DNA from: Gloeocapsa sp. UFS-A4-WI-NPMV-4B04
GTDB taxonomy: Bacteria; Cyanobacteriota; Cyanobacteriia; Cyanobacteriales; Chroococcidiopsidaceae
NCBI GenBank assembly: GCA_019359535.1
Contig: JAHHHE010000002.1
Coordinates: 1 to 64,000 of the forward strand
Length of the DNA: 64,000 nt
Reading direction: 5' to 3'
Below, one piece after another: positions 1 to 9,856 of the stretch. The notes beneath the pieces were generated by a model. The model worked only from the letters and a program-made list of their open reading frames with translations, had not been told where the DNA came from and searched no databases. The position numbers were made by a program, and so were the translations under genes. Numbering within the stretch: position 1 is the stretch's first letter; every line of letters begins with the position of its first letter.

Positions 1-77
1 CTAGTCTGCTTCTTTTGTGGCAGTAATGGCTTAATGAGTTCCCACTCTTTATCAGTTAAACTACTGGCGTATGGCAT
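1..77 (-). CDS. IS5-type transposase, N-terminal fragment (cut by window edge)
   Basis: Reading the minus strand from an ATG at 77-75 gives about 25 residues, MPYASSLTDKEWELIKPLLP followed by QKKQ, which is the typical N-terminus of IS5-family (DUF4096-type) cyanobacterial transposases. The frame is open to the left edge, so the rest of the gene lies outside the window. The terminal inverted repeat should lie just right of 77 but I could not pick it out. Whether the transposase is intact cannot be judged. Confidence 0.6.
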   Translation of the reverse strand, partial: MPYASSLTDKEWELIKPLLPQKKQT

Positions 78-100
78 TTATTTTTGATTCTAGCTCCTCC

Positions 101-726
101 TTAAAGATCCCAAATGGGTTCTATAAATCCAAAAAAGCACCCAATTCCAAAACCAGTGTATCCAAGCACTCGATCATCTTCCTGAAATGTCACAGAATCT
201 AAAGGAGTTTCTACAAATCTATTGATTTGAGATGACAGAAGCTGCTTATCTTCATGGTCAGATTCAGAGATTCTTTAAAGGGTACGTTACCATCCTTAGT
301 AAAGAGCATCACTCGATAGTTAAGAGTGACTCTGCCATGACTATCAGTTTCTGTCTCTGTTTCTACTGTAGCTCTACGTAATCCAGTGATATTTATTTTA
401 CTTTTTTCTGCTCCAAGCCAATTAATTCCGACCAACTGACAGTCAATGGAGGCGAGATGCTGTCCTATAGGCATATGAGAGGGCTGCGATGCTGAACTAC
501 TACAAGCAAGGGTTGTCACAGGTGTGAGGTTTAAAGCAGTAATTACAAATAGTAGTCCTAGCCCTCCAAAGAAGGCCCCAACTCCCCAGAAAAATGTGAT
601 TCTAATACGAAATGCAAGTTTGTTTTGCGTTGTCTCTAACATTTTTACATTTGGACGAGTAATGGCAAACCAGATTACACAAAAGAAAATCACACCTAAA
701 AGTCCCCAGCCGTAATGCTGATGCAC
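101..726 (-). pseudogene. conserved membrane protein broken by a frameshift
   Basis: A GTG start at 726 opens a 171-residue frame with two hydrophobic segments (about residues 5-22 and 42-65), followed by a soluble part with a typical lipid-facing to periplasmic transition. This frame stops at 211. The neighbouring minus-strand frame takes over without a break at about 250-275 and runs to a TAA at 101-103; it encodes a sensible tail, with KQLLSSQINRFVETP and QEDDRVLGYTGFGIGCFFGF, ending in a third hydrophobic stretch. Such a tail (a Q-I-N-x-F motif, then a C-terminal membrane helix) is usual in this kind of cyanobacterial two-to-three-helix protein. The gene is therefore probably a single 200-residue protein broken by one indel, or a sequencing error. 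Function is unknown. The adjacent transposase suggests a decaying locus. Confidence 0.55.
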
Positions 727-1438
727 AAGTACCTCTACACAATCACAAATACGGGTTAGCTCTAACTCAGTCCGCCTTTATCTTCTAGCAATATTGTAGT
801 TTTAACTCAGCGAGCGCTAATTCATTACCAATTCTGTCATTACCAATCTTTGTCATAGCAATTAATAGCTGGCGATGTAGAAAAAAACTCCAACATTAGT
901 ACGACAGTAAATGCCACAGCTATTAGCCTCTACATAGAGCGTTACTACTCACTTGTTATCAAAAATTTGAACTTTTTTATGAATATGCCTCAAGAGAGAT
1001 GCCAATTTTTAATATATACTGATTTATAATTTAATTTTTATTGTCTAACTACTTTAACGGAGGAAGGCATTAAGCAATACTCTAGCTTTGCAAATATAGA
1101 TGCTCTATTATATTTAATTCTTAAAGACAACACCAATAAAATGAATTTCGTCATCTAGTTCATTTCCAAATATTAAGTCATCTTTTGTTACCAGACAGGT
1201 TAGAAGCAAAAATACTTAACTTGTTAATCGAAAAAATGAATTATGTACAACGGATTTCATTTAATCTAATCCATAATGGTATATTTGAGAATAATTTTTA
1301 TTTCGGAAATGAGGAAGCGAGCACTCTTTTTTGTCAGATTCATACGGCACAAAGCACAATATTTTTTTGTTGTGATTTAATAGAAAATCTCCAGACTTCA
1401 AACCCAACTAAAAATTGTCTTGCGAGATCAATTAATCC
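727..1438. other. AT-rich non-coding region upstream of kdp
   Basis: About 710 bases lie between the divergent membrane-protein remnant and kdpA. The stretch is AT-rich and has no convincing coding frame: one 94-codon frame at 1185-1469 has low-complexity, non-conserved composition and overlaps the kdpA start. The kdp promoter must lie here, but I saw no clear -35/-10 pair and no recognisable c-di-AMP (ydaO-type) riboswitch core. Confidence 0.5.
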
Positions 1439-3124
1439 ATGTTCCAAGGATTCATCCAAATTGCTTTAACGCTACTGATTGTGATAGCGATCGCTCCTAT
1501 TTTGGGAAAATACATAGCGCGTGTTTTCTTAGGAGAAAGAACTCTGATTGAACCCGTTATGATTCCTCTAGAGCGAATCATATACTCGTTAGGGGGTATC
1601 CGTGCCAAAGATGATATGACAGGTTGGCAGTATGCCCAGGCGTTACTATACACCAATTTTGTGATGGGCGTTTTCGTGTATTTGCTGCTCATGCTTCAAG
1701 GAATTTTACCTTTAAATCCCACTAATTTAATAGCACCTAGTTGGCATTTAGGGTTACATACAACGCTCTCATTTTTAACTAATACAGACCAGCAACATTA
1801 CTCGGGTGAAACAACAATAAGTTATCTAAGCCAAATAGCAGGTTTATCTTTTTTGATGTTCACCTCAGCCGCAACTGGTTTAGCAGTGGGAATTGCCTTT
1901 ATTCGTGGTTTGACAGGTAGACCACTAGGTAATTTTTATGTTGATCTCACTCGCTCAATTACACGAATATTACTACCAATTTCAATTATTGGTGCGTTAT
2001 TGTTGCTCATACTAGGCGTACCACAAACATTTGCTGCACCTGCTGTTGTTACCACCTTAGAGGGAGTAACTCAGTATATTGCCAGAGGCCCAGTTGCTGC
2101 GTTTGAGATGATCAAACAGCTAGGCGAAAACGGCGGCGGCTTTTTTGGAATTAACGCCGCTCATCCGTTTGAAAATCCCAACAGTGCAACCAATTTAATC
2201 GAAACATTGGCAATGATCAGCATTCCTGCTGCTTTGATTCACACCTACGGCATTTTTGCCAACAACACAAAGCAAGCTTGGTTACTATTTTGGATGGTGT
2301 TTACCATCTTTGTAATTCTAGTCTCAGTAACTGCTATTGGTGAGTATCAAGGCAATCCTTTAGTCAGCTCTATTTTAGGAGCAGAACAGCCGAATTTAGA
2401 AGGCAAAGAAGTCCGATTCGGTTGGGCAGAAACGGCGTTTTGGGCAGTTGCGACAACAGCAACAATGTGTGGAGCCGTTAACGGAATGCATGATTCTCTA
2501 ATGCCTACAGGTGGCTTTTCAACGCTATTAAACTTGTTTTTGCAGATTGTCTGGGGTGGGCAGGGAACCGGAACGGCTTACTTATTTATTTACCTAATTC
2601 TGACCGTTTTTCTGACTGGGCTAATGGTAGGAAGAACGCCAGAATTTTTAGGGCGCAAAATTGAGAAACGAGAAATTGTCCTCGCTAGCGTGGTGCTGCT
2701 TGTTCACCCAATTGTAGTTTTAATTCCCAGTGCTGTTACTCTGGCATTTCCTAATACTTTGTCTGGCATTAGCAACCCAGGCTTTCACGGTATTTCCCAA
2801 GTGGTTTATGAATACGCCTCAGCTGGTGCAAATAATGGCTCTGGCTTTGAAGGGTTGGGAGATAACACTCTTTGGTGGAACTTAAGTACCTGTCTCAGCC
2901 TCTTAGGAGGACGCTATATTCCAATTATTGCCATCTTGCTTTTGGCTGACAGTATGGCTCATAAACAACCAGTACCCGAAACCGCCGGAACTTTAAGAAC
3001 CGACTCGCTACTATTTACAGGTGTTACTGCTGGAGTCATTTTAATTTTAGGAGTGCTGACATTCTTTCCTGTTATAGCTTTAGGCCCGATCGCCGAAGCC
3101 TTCAAGATAGCCAACGGACAATAA
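1439..3124 (+). CDS. kdpA: K+-transporting ATPase subunit A (KdpA)
   Basis: KdpA is the K+-binding, channel-like subunit of the high-affinity KdpFABC pump in the plasma membrane. The 561-residue length fits the family. The start [13 protein letters not shown] matches the usual KdpA N-terminus (M-x-Q-G-x-x-Q). Selectivity-filter segments are visible: [11 protein letters not shown] near residue 122, [17 protein letters not shown] near 232, [10 protein letters not shown] near 343, and [10 protein letters not shown] near 463. About ten hydrophobic helices are evident. There is no clear ribosome binding site upstream. kdpB follows after 67 bases that carry a short duplicated tctagcctct motif. It is the first gene of the operon and, in this family, would be induced by K+ limitation or osmotic stress. 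Confidence 0.97.
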   Translation: MFQGFIQIALTLLIVIAIAPILGKYIARVFLGERTLIEPVMIPLERIIYSLGGIRAKDDMTGWQYAQALLYTNFVMGVFVYLLLMLQGILPLNPTNLIAPSWHLGLHTTLSFLTNTDQQHYSGETTISYLSQIAGLSFLMFTSAATGLAVGIAFIRGLTGRPLGNFYVDLTRSITRILLPISIIGALLLLILGVPQTFAAPAVVTTLEGVTQYIARGPVAAFEMIKQLGENGGGFFGINAAHPFENPNSATNLIETLAMISIPAALIHTYGIFANNTKQAWLLFWMVFTIFVILVSVTAIGEYQGNPLVSSILGAEQPNLEGKEVRFGWAETAFWAVATTATMCGAVNGMHDSLMPTGGFSTLLNLFLQIVWGGQGTGTAYLFIYLILTVFLTGLMVGRTPEFLGRKIEKREIVLASVVLLVHPIVVLIPSAVTLAFPNTLSGISNPGFHGISQVVYEYASAGANNGSGFEGLGDNTLWWNLSTCLSLLGGRYIPIIAILLLADSMAHKQPVPETAGTLRTDSLLFTGVTAGVILILGVLTFFPVIALGPIAEAFKIANGQ

Positions 3125-3191
3125 ACAAAAACTAGGGAGGTAATAAATACTAAGACCCCTTCTAGCCTCTGGTTCCTCTAGCCTCTAACTT

Positions 3192-5321
3192 ATGGACTCT
3201 GCAAATCCTGACTCGCCTCGTCCCAATCGTCCGCAACCAAGCGGCCCGCGCTCTTCACGCAAACATACGCCGAAGGTAAACACAAAAGGACTTTACCAAA
3301 GAGCGATCAAAGATGCCTTTGTAAAGCTTAATCCCAGGCAGATGATCAAAAATCCGGTGATGTTTTTGGTTTTGGTAGGTACGATTATTACTCTTTTGGT
3401 GACAATTGATCCCAATTTATTTGGTGCATCTCAAGGACAGAACCCTAGACGTTTCAACGGCTTAATTACGGTAATTTTGTTCTTCACGGTTGTATTTGCC
3501 AACTTTGCGGAAGCAGTGGCTGAAGGACGCGGTAAAGCTCAAGCTGATGCCTTGAGATCAACGAAATCAGACACGATCGCGCGGAAAATTTTACCTGATG
3601 GCTCAATTGCTGAAGTGAGTTCAACTACTCTACACCAAGGCGATCGCGTCAAGGTAATTGCTGGTGATCTTATCCCTGCCGATGGCGAAGTCATTGCGGG
3701 TGTTGCGTCTGTCGATGAATCTGCAATTACAGGTGAATCAGCACCAGTGCTAAAGGAAACTGGTTCAGACGTTGCCAGTTCTGTTACAGGCGGAACGCGG
3801 ATTATCTCTGACGAACTGACAATTAAGATTACATCTGATCCCGGCAAAGGATTTATTGATCGGATGATTGCCTTAGTTGAGGGTGCAGAAAGATCCAAAA
3901 CACCGAATGAAATTGCCCTGACGGTATTACTAGCCGTGCTAACGCTAGTATTTGTATTCGTCATAGTGACGCTTCCCGCGATCGCAAATTATGCTAATAG
4001 CCCAGTTAGTGTAGCTGTTTTGATTGCTTTGTTAGTAGCGCTAATTCCAACAACGATTGGGGGCTTGCTGAGTGCAATTGGCATCGCCGGAATGGATCGA
4101 GTCGCTCAGTTTAACGTTATTGCTACGAGTGGACGAGCCGTAGAAGCGTGTGGCGATATCAATACCCTGGTTTTAGACAAGACAGGTACGATTACACTAG
4201 GGAACCGCTTGGCAGAAGAGTTTATCCCTGTCAATAATCATTCAATGACCGAAATTGCCACTGTAGCTCTAGCAGCAAGTGTATTTGATGACACGCCAGA
4301 AGGTAAATCAATTGTCCGACTGGCAGAAAAGTTAGGCGCTAATGTAGATTTTGACCGCAGCAAGGCAGAAGGAATTGAATTTTCGGCTAAAACGCGGATG
4401 AGTGGAACAAACTTGCCAGATGGACGCGAGGCGCGGAAGGGAGCGGTAGATGCAATTAAGGGGTTTGTGCGTTCACGTAGTGTGGGCGGAGCGCATTCGC
4501 GGAGCGGCGAAATCACTCCCGAACTCGATACTGCTTACGAACGAGTCTCTAACCTTGGAGGAACCCCCCTGGCTGTAGCTCTTAATGGCAATATTTACGG
4601 CATTATCTATCTCAAAGACATTGTTAAACCAGGCATCAAAGAACGCTTTGACCAGTTGCGCCGCATGGGAGTACGTACCATCATGTTAACTGGCGACAAC
4701 TCAATTACCGCTTCTGTAATTGCCGGGGAAGCTGGAGTTGATGACTTTATTGCCGAAGCTACGCCAGAAGACAAAATTGCCGTAATTCAACGAGAACAGG
4801 CGCAAGGTAAACTCGTAGCAATGACGGGCGATGGCACAAACGACGCTCCAGCACTAGCGCAAGCGAATGTTGGCGTAGCGATGAATACTGGCACTCAGGC
4901 GGCTAAAGAAGCCGCTAATATGGTGGATCTAGATTCTGATCCCACAAAGCTGATCGATATTGTTGTTATTGGTAAGCAACTGCTGATTACGAGGGGAGCG
5001 CTGACTACGTTTTCAATCGCTAATGATATTGCTAAATACTTTGCAATTATTCCGGTGATATTTACATCAGCTAATCTTCAAAGCCTCAACGTTATGGGAT
5101 TAGCAAGCACTAATTCGGTAGTTCTATCAGCGCTGATTTACAATGCTTTAATTATTCCAGCTTTGATTCCCCTAGCGCTTACAGGTGTCAAGTTTAGACC
5201 GTTGACGGCAAATCAGCTATTGCAAAGAAACATTCTAATTTATGGCTTGGGTGGTGTGGTTGCGCCGTTTATTGCGATTAAGGTGATTGACGTTGTAATT
5301 ACGGCTGTGGGACTGGCTTAG
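3192..5321 (+). CDS. kdpB: K+-transporting P-type ATPase subunit B (KdpB)
   Basis: KdpB is the P-type ATPase that energises KdpA. The protein is 709 residues and has the full set of motifs: actuator TGES at about residue 180, phosphorylation motif DKTGT with the Asp near 329, and hinge GDGTNDAP near 546. The N-terminus is a charged, Pro-rich extension (about 55 residues) before the first helix, common in cyanobacterial KdpB. Odd feature: between [14 protein letters not shown] and the expected short polar turn there are about 12 extra residues ([12 protein letters not shown], residues about 427-438) encoded by a GC-rich dispersed repeat; the frame is kept. This lies in the nucleotide-binding domain surface, so the pump may still work. 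It sits in an operon with kdpA upstream and kdpF/G, kdpC and kdpD downstream. Confidence 0.97.
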   Translation: MDSANPDSPRPNRPQPSGPRSSRKHTPKVNTKGLYQRAIKDAFVKLNPRQMIKNPVMFLVLVGTIITLLVTIDPNLFGASQGQNPRRFNGLITVILFFTVVFANFAEAVAEGRGKAQADALRSTKSDTIARKILPDGSIAEVSSTTLHQGDRVKVIAGDLIPADGEVIAGVASVDESAITGESAPVLKETGSDVASSVTGGTRIISDELTIKITSDPGKGFIDRMIALVEGAERSKTPNEIALTVLLAVLTLVFVFVIVTLPAIANYANSPVSVAVLIALLVALIPTTIGGLLSAIGIAGMDRVAQFNVIATSGRAVEACGDINTLVLDKTGTITLGNRLAEEFIPVNNHSMTEIATVALAASVFDDTPEGKSIVRLAEKLGANVDFDRSKAEGIEFSAKTRMSGTNLPDGREARKGAVDAIKGFVRSRSVGGAHSRSGEITPELDTAYERVSNLGGTPLAVALNGNIYGIIYLKDIVKPGIKERFDQLRRMGVRTIMLTGDNSITASVIAGEAGVDDFIAEATPEDKIAVIQREQAQGKLVAMTGDGTNDAPALAQANVGVAMNTGTQAAKEAANMVDLDSDPTKLIDIVVIGKQLLITRGALTTFSIANDIAKYFAIIPVIFTSANLQSLNVMGLASTNSVVLSALIYNALIIPALIPLALTGVKFRPLTANQLLQRNILIYGLGGVVAPFIAIKVIDVVITAVGLA
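4470..4508 (+). repeat. short GC-rich repeat inserted in kdpB
   Basis: The bases around gtgtgggcggagcgcattcg read like the dispersed GCG/GGAG-rich repeats seen elsewhere in this window (for example 35996-36032). They encode residues not expected in KdpB, between two conserved blocks. The insertion adds a multiple of three bases, so the frame is kept. Exact borders are approximate. Confidence 0.6.
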
Positions 5322-5338
5322 ATAGCGAAGCTCCATAA

Positions 5339-5395
5339 AGCGTTATGCGCAGCGAAAAGTCTAAGCGGAGGTTTCCTCCGAACAGAACTTTTCAA
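5339..5395. repeat. palindromic dispersed repeat between kdpB and kdpF/G
   Basis: The intergenic stretch holds nested inverted repeats: cggagg-ttt-cctccg at the centre and aaaagt...actttt outside it. It closely resembles a repeat type common between genes in heterocystous and related cyanobacteria. It could form a hairpin in the kdp mRNA and affect processing between kdpB and the downstream genes; that role is inference. Confidence 0.6.
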
Positions 5396-5414
5396 GAGAG
5401 ACGCAGAGGAAATT

Positions 5415-5684
5415 ATGAAAAGAATTAATTTGTTAAATTGGGTTTCGCAGCTAAAGCTGGTTGAGGGTGTTTCTTTTGTGTGGTTTGAGTGGCGTAGACA
5501 ACAGTTGCCACTTGCTATATTTCTGCTACTGTGTCTGAATTTGATAATTGCACCAGTTGTTTATGCTGCAAGTAGTGGCACACTGGAACGTCGCTCGGCT
5601 TGGGCAATTGGCATTCTTGGTTTAGTGACTTTAGGACTTGTAATTTACTTGTTTGATGTTATTTTTCGACCGGAGCGCTATTAA
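5415..5684 (+). CDS. kdpF: small Kdp subunit (KdpF-like; KdpG position)
   Basis: The protein is 89 residues with two hydrophobic helices (about residues 31-50 and 61-83). Its C-terminus, LVIYLFDVIFRPERY, resembles KdpF, the single-helix peptide that stabilises the Kdp complex. Its place between kdpB and kdpC is that of the gene called kdpG in Anabaena; many genomes annotate it as subunit F. A good ribosome binding site (GAGGAAA) lies eight bases before the ATG. kdpC starts two bases after its stop, so the two are probably translationally coupled. Confidence 0.8.
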   Translation: MKRINLLNWVSQLKLVEGVSFVWFEWRRQQLPLAIFLLLCLNLIIAPVVYAASSGTLERRSAWAIGILGLVTLGLVIYLFDVIFRPERY

Positions 5685-5686
5685 TA

Positions 5687-6274
5687 ATGTCTATTGTGCG
5701 AGACATAACTAAAGCAATTCGCCTTACTTTCGTTCTATGGGTGCTGACAGCAATTATTTATCCTCTAGTTATTACTTTAGTAGGTCAAATTTTCTTTCCC
5801 TTTCAGGCTAATGGCAGCATAGTAGAAAATCTTGAAGGACAAAAATTTGGTTCAGCTTTAATTGGTCAAGTTTTCTCTAGCGATCGCTATTTTCAAAGTC
5901 GTCCAAGTACCGTTGAATATAGTCAAGGGGAAGCTACAACTGGTATCTCTGGTGCTAGTAATCTTGCACCAAGTAATCCTGAGTTGGTTAAGCGCATTCA
6001 AGAACAAGTGGAACAACTAGAACAAAGCGATATTCAACCCACAGCCGATTTAGTTTACACCTCTGGCTCTGGCTTAGATCCGCATATTACAGTTGAATCA
6101 GCTTATGCTCAAATAGAGCGGGTGGCTGATGCTCGTGGATTATCTGAAGATGAAATAGCGGTCTTTATTGATAAACACACACAGGGCAGATTTTTAGGGA
6201 TTTTCGGTGAACCGGGAGTTAATGTTTTGAAGTTGAATTACGAACTCGATGTTCAGCAAGCTTCTAGTCAGTAA
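5687..6274 (+). CDS. kdpC: K+-transporting ATPase subunit C (KdpC)
   Basis: KdpC is the single-helix, periplasm-exposed subunit that raises nucleotide and K+ affinity of the Kdp pump. The 195-residue protein has one N-terminal membrane helix (about residues 13-35). Family motifs follow: DRYFQSRPST near 67, GASNLAPSNPEL near 93, SGSGLDPHIT near 127, and LGIFGEPGVNVLKLN near the C-terminus. Its length matches the family. It starts directly after the small Kdp subunit and ends 29 bases before kdpD. Confidence 0.96.
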   Translation: MSIVRDITKAIRLTFVLWVLTAIIYPLVITLVGQIFFPFQANGSIVENLEGQKFGSALIGQVFSSDRYFQSRPSTVEYSQGEATTGISGASNLAPSNPELVKRIQEQVEQLEQSDIQPTADLVYTSGSGLDPHITVESAYAQIERVADARGLSEDEIAVFIDKHTQGRFLGIFGEPGVNVLKLNYELDVQQASSQ

Positions 6275-6303
6275 AAGAAATAAGGTTAGAATTTTGTTTT
6301 TAA

Positions 6304-7497
6304 ATGATTACTAAGCGCGAGATTGCCGACGGTTCTAATGGTAGAAATGCGAGTATTCCTGAGCTTGCTAGTGGCAACTCTCCAATTCGTGCAGCGCGGC
6401 GGGGAAAACATAAAATATTTATTGGTATGGCTCCAGGGGTAGGCAAAACCTACCGAATGTTAGAAGAAGCCCATGCACTTAAACAAGAAGGAATTGATGT
6501 TGTAATTGGGCTATTGGAAACTCACGATCGCAAGGAAACAGCGCAAAAAGCAACAGGTTTAGAAATAGTACCTCGTCAAGAAATTCCTCGCGGTGGGTTG
6601 ACGCTAACTGAAATGGATACTGATGCAATTTTGGCGCGATCGCCCCAGCTAGTATTAGTAGATGAATTAGCGCATACTAATGTCCCAGGTTCGCCCCACG
6701 AAAAGCGCTATCAAGATGTAGAAATCATCTTGGCAGCAGGCTTTGATGTCTACTCCACCATGAATATTCAGCATCTAGAAAGTCTTAATGACTTAGTAGC
6801 GCGGATTACTGGCGTGGTAGTGCGAGAGCGCGTCCCTGAGCGCCTGTTAGAAGAAGCTGACGAAGTGGTAGTTATTGATGTCACGCCAGAAACACTCCAA
6901 GAAAGATTAGTAGAAGGCAAAATTTATGCCCCCCAAAAAGTCCAAGAATCGCTATCTAACTTTTTTCAACGCCGCAATTTAATTGCCTTACGGGAACTGG
7001 CGCTGCGGGAAGTGGCGGATAACGTTGAGGAAGATGGCATCGCTTGTACCCCCGGCGATCTATTCTGTAATATTCACGAGCGGGTTTTGGTGTGTATATC
7101 AACTTATCCCAATTCTGTACAACTATTGCGTCGGGGAGCAAGAATCGCAGGTTACATGAATGCTCCTCTTTATACTGTCTTTGTTACCGATCCAGACCGA
7201 TTTCTCAATAGAGAAGAAAGCCTCCACGTTGAAACTTGTGAGAAACTGTGTAAAGAATTTGGCGGAAGCTTTATTCGTGTCAAAAGCCATGATGTAGCCA
7301 CATCAGCGATCGCTGATGTGGCTAAGGAATATCACATTACCCAAATTGTAATCGGCGAAAGTCAGCACTCACGCTGGAAAATACTCCTACGAGGATCTTT
7401 AACTCAAAAGTTAGTACGATTGCTGAAAAACATTGATTTGCATATCATAGCGACTGAAAAAGAAATACCCAGTCGGATAGCGGCTCCTAAAGCATGA
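6304..7497 (+). CDS. kdpD: short KdpD: sensory KdpD and USP domains without histidine kinase
   Basis: Only the cytoplasmic input half of the KdpD osmo-/K+-sensor is present. A KdpD domain carries Walker [10 protein letters not shown] (residue 41 on) and Walker [12 protein letters not shown] (about 116-126). It is followed from about residue 255 by a universal-stress-protein fold with the GESQHSRW nucleotide-binding loop. The four membrane helices, HisKA and HATPase of enteric KdpD are absent, and the frame ends cleanly at 397 residues, so this is not a truncation by frameshift. Short KdpD proteins of this kind are known from Anabaena kdp operons, where another kinase must act downstream. No kdpE response regulator is present in the window. 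The stop overlaps the anmK start by four bases. Confidence 0.93.
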   Translation: MITKREIADGSNGRNASIPELASGNSPIRAARRGKHKIFIGMAPGVGKTYRMLEEAHALKQEGIDVVIGLLETHDRKETAQKATGLEIVPRQEIPRGGLTLTEMDTDAILARSPQLVLVDELAHTNVPGSPHEKRYQDVEIILAAGFDVYSTMNIQHLESLNDLVARITGVVVRERVPERLLEEADEVVVIDVTPETLQERLVEGKIYAPQKVQESLSNFFQRRNLIALRELALREVADNVEEDGIACTPGDLFCNIHERVLVCISTYPNSVQLLRRGARIAGYMNAPLYTVFVTDPDRFLNREESLHVETCEKLCKEFGGSFIRVKSHDVATSAIADVAKEYHITQIVIGESQHSRWKILLRGSLTQKLVRLLKNIDLHIIATEKEIPSRIAAPKA

Positions 7498-8729
7498 CTC
7501 GTGTAATTGGTTTAATCAGTGGTACGTCAGTCGATGGCATTGACGCTGCCTTGGTAGATATTACTGGTACTGACGATGATTTAAAAGTAGAGTTTATAGC
7601 TGGCAAAACTTATGCCTACCCAGATGACTTAAGAAAGCAGATATTGGCAGTGTGTGGTGGCGCGGCTATTTCAATGGCTCAGTTGGCTCAATTAGACGAT
7701 GCGATCGCGCTTGCTTTTGCCGAAGCTGCCCAAGATATTCAAATGAGTCACACTCCAGCGCAGTTAATCGGCTCTCATGGACAGACGATTTTTCATCGTC
7801 CGCCGAGGGAGCAGGGGAGCAGGGGAGCAGGGGAGCAGGGGAGCAGGGGAGCAGGGGAACAGAGGAGCAGGGGAGCAGGGGAGCAGGGGAGCAGGGGAGA
7901 CAATCGCCGCTTACTCGGTTACAGCTTGCAAATAGGGCGGGGTGCTGTAATTGCTCAGATAACGGGCATTCCTACTGTGGTAAATTTTCGGGCGGCTGAT
8001 ATTGCTGCTGGTGGGCAAGGTGCGCCGCTTGTACCTAAAGTAGATGCTTATTTGCTAAGTGATCCCCAAGAATCTCGTTGTGTTCAAAATATTGGTGGAA
8101 TCGGTAATGTGACTTATCTACCGCCTCGCCTTAAACCCAGTTGGCAACAGGAAATTCGTGGCTGGGACACGGGACCAGGAAATACGCTTTTGGATCTTGC
8201 TGTGCAGCATTTAACAAATGGTGCTAAAACCTATGATCAAGACGGCAACTGGGCTGCAACCGGAAAACCCTGCTTTGAATTAGTAGAACAATGGTTAACC
8301 GAGGACTTCTTTAAGCAGCTACCGCCCAAATCTACTGGTAGGGAGTTATTCGGCTCTGAATATCTACATCGATGTCTAGCAGATGCCGAACCATATCACC
8401 TTAGCCCAGCTGATCTGCTGGCGGCTTTAACTGAACTAACTGTTGCTTCAATTGTCAAAGAATACAGCACTTTTTTACCTCATTCACCTGATCGGGTGCT
8501 ATTGTGTGGCGGCGGTAGTCGGAATCTTTATTTAAAACGTCGCTTACAAACTCATCTTCAACCAGTACCAGTATTAACGACTGATGAAGTCGGATTAAGT
8601 GCAGATTTTAAAGAAGCGATCGCCTTTGCAGTTTTGGCTTATTGGCGTACTTTAGGTATTCCTGGTAATCTACCTCAAGTCACTGGCGCACACGCAGAAG
8701 TTTTACTGGGAGATGTTTATTTACCCTAA
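7494..8729 (+). CDS. anmK: anhydro-N-acetylmuramic acid kinase with internal repeat insertion
   Basis: AnmK phosphorylates and opens 1,6-anhydro-MurNAc during recycling of cell-wall peptidoglycan in the cytosol. The family signature [18 protein letters not shown] is at residues 4-21; [12 protein letters not shown] is near 93-104; [23 protein letters not shown] and LLCGGGSRN follow. The usual length is about 370-385 residues; the excess (411) comes from about 32 Gly/Glu/Gln/Arg/Ser-rich residues (period EQGSRGAG) directly after the HRPP motif, encoded by octamer tandem repeats. The ATG overlaps the kdpD stop, so the gene is probably read with the kdp operon, though no functional link is known. 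Confidence 0.95.
   Translation: MTRVIGLISGTSVDGIDAALVDITGTDDDLKVEFIAGKTYAYPDDLRKQILAVCGGAAISMAQLAQLDDAIALAFAEAAQDIQMSHTPAQLIGSHGQTIFHRPPREQGSRGAGEQGSRGAGEQRSRGAGEQGSRGDNRRLLGYSLQIGRGAVIAQITGIPTVVNFRAADIAAGGQGAPLVPKVDAYLLSDPQESRCVQNIGGIGNVTYLPPRLKPSWQQEIRGWDTGPGNTLLDLAVQHLTNGAKTYDQDGNWAATGKPCFELVEQWLTEDFFKQLPPKSTGRELFGSEYLHRCLADAEPYHLSPADLLAALTELTVASIVKEYSTFLPHSPDRVLLCGGGSRNLYLKRRLQTHLQPVPVLTTDEVGLSADFKEAIAFAVLAYWRTLGIPGNLPQVTGAHAEVLLGDVYLP
7807..7900 (+). repeat. tandem 8-bp repeat gggagcag inside anmK
   Basis: Eleven consecutive 8-base units follow each other (nine exact, units 7 and 8 with one change each), then a partial unit. Three units equal 24 bases, giving the eight-residue protein period EQGSRGAG. 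Because one unit is not a multiple of three, gain or loss of a single unit would shift the anmK frame. The same octamer recurs in eboE at 49741-49773. Confidence 0.95.
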
Positions 8730-9290
8730 AGCCCAATGCCTCTAGCAAGTATTGGATAGCTATACTAGGCTTGTTTGCAGCCCTACAATTCCTATGTATC
8801 CATTTAAGCGAAATGTCGCTCACGTTTCCAAAAAAGCATTCACATTGTCAGGGTAATGGATTACGGGGTAGACAAAAACGCTACTCCGTTCTACACCTCT
8901 GAACTTATAGTTATTGCTCTATATTTATATATTCAAATTTAAAATATTAATTTTAAAAATTATTAAACCGGGTAGATATACTATATTTTTGATTATGCGT
9001 AACTTGTAATGACTTTTATTTTAATTAACAACCGAGAAAATAGCGGTTTAAACAACCGAGTCAGTATTTAAATAAATTTATTCAGCAGGATTAAATGGCT
9101 TTTTTAGTTAATAACTAATCAAATTATTTTTTATTATCAATGCTTTAAATACTTCTAGTCAAAAAGGTCTAACTACCTTTAATAACTGAGCAACAAACTA
9201 AATGTCACATTGACGGCCCAGCATCCCCAGCTATTTTCTGATTTAGAACCGAGCAAGAGAAGGAGGTCGATCATTGTGGCAATGTGAACC
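8730..9290. other. non-coding region between anmK and nblA
   Basis: About 560 bases between two convergent genes, strongly AT-rich from 8930 to 9200. I see no plausible gene, tRNA or strong terminator. An AAGGAGG-like sequence near 9262 precedes only a three-codon frame. The 3' untranslated end of nblA must lie here. Confidence 0.5.
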
Positions 9291-9488
9291 TTATGATGCC
9301 CAAGGACTTTGTTCAATACCCCAGTGATGCTTTAGCAATTCTTTATAAGTTGCTTCTCGCATAACCATTTGCTGATACAGCTTGACTAAAAAGTCTTGCG
9401 CTTGTTCAAGGCTCATGTCCTGAACCTGTGTTTCAAACGAGCGGATATTGAATTGTTGTTCAAGAGACAGTTTAATTGGTTGACTCAT
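9291..9488 (-). CDS. nblA: phycobilisome degradation protein NblA
   Basis: NblA is a small adaptor that binds phycobiliproteins and ClpC and triggers phycobilisome breakdown under nutrient stress. The 65-residue product MSQPIKLSLEQQFNIRSFET and onward, with SLEQAQDFLVKLYQQMVMRE, matches the family nearly residue for residue (Pfam NblA). I chose the ATG at 9488 because GGAG lies nine bases upstream and homologues begin M-x-Q-P; the upstream TTG at 9500 would only add four residues. It is monocistronic, with a long 5' region that fits its usual control by nitrogen or light stress. Confidence 0.95.
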   Translation of the reverse strand: MSQPIKLSLEQQFNIRSFETQVQDMSLEQAQDFLVKLYQQMVMREATYKELLKHHWGIEQSPWAS

Positions 9489-9579
9489 GGCTAACTCCAA
9501 TAAAAGGAATAGTACAAATTAGCAAAAACTTCAACTAAATAGGAACTTGGTTTGAATAGAACCTCTACTTGTTTGAACT

Positions 9580-9608
9580 TATTACAAAATATAACAAAGA
9601 TTTGACAA
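9580..9608 (-). promoter_or_regulatory. candidate nblA promoter
   Basis: On the minus strand TTGTCA (9608-9603) is followed after 17 bases by GTAATA (9585-9580), a fair match to a sigma-70 type promoter. It would give a leader of roughly 85 bases before the nblA start. I could not identify an NtcA or NblR site with confidence. Confidence 0.35.
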
Positions 9609-9732
9609 AGCGCATCTACTCCTAAATAGGTACTTCTAGTAACCAAAAGAAGGAACCTAGCCTTTGAAGTTGGGAACAGGGGTTGGGTGTAGTTTTATCA
9701 AGTTATAGATTACAAAAATGCTCAGTTTGAAC

Positions 9733-9760
9733 AAAAACCGAGTATATATACTCGGTTTTT
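9733..9760. terminator. perfect 28-bp palindrome, bidirectional terminator
   Basis: The sequence is a perfect inverted repeat with arms aaaaaccgagtata and its complement. On both strands the hairpin ends in five T residues. It lies between the 3' end of the PP2C gene (minus strand, ends 9857) and the upstream region of nblA, so it can stop PP2C/ABC1 transcripts before they enter nblA. Confidence 0.8.
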
Positions 9761-9856
9761 AGTCTTGTAGAAGGCTATCTTGTTAGTCAAAAAATGCAAA
9801 TTAGCTAAATGGGGAGATAGGAAAGGACTGATGTAGAGTTATCCTTGTCTCTTTCG

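Noticed and set aside
727..1438. c-di-AMP riboswitch before kdp
   Set aside because: Expected for K+ genes in some bacteria, but I could not find the conserved core or pairing in this AT-rich leader.
1185..1469. 94-codon plus-strand frame upstream of kdpA
   Set aside because: It overlaps the kdpA start, is AT-driven and has no ribosome binding site or conserved look.
7807..7900. CRISPR-like array
   Set aside because: Units are contiguous 8-mers without spacers; it is a coding microsatellite.
7652..7999. 115-codon frame with GEQGSRGA repeats
   Set aside because: It is the alternative reading of the anmK octamer repeat; anmK has all family motifs in its own frame.
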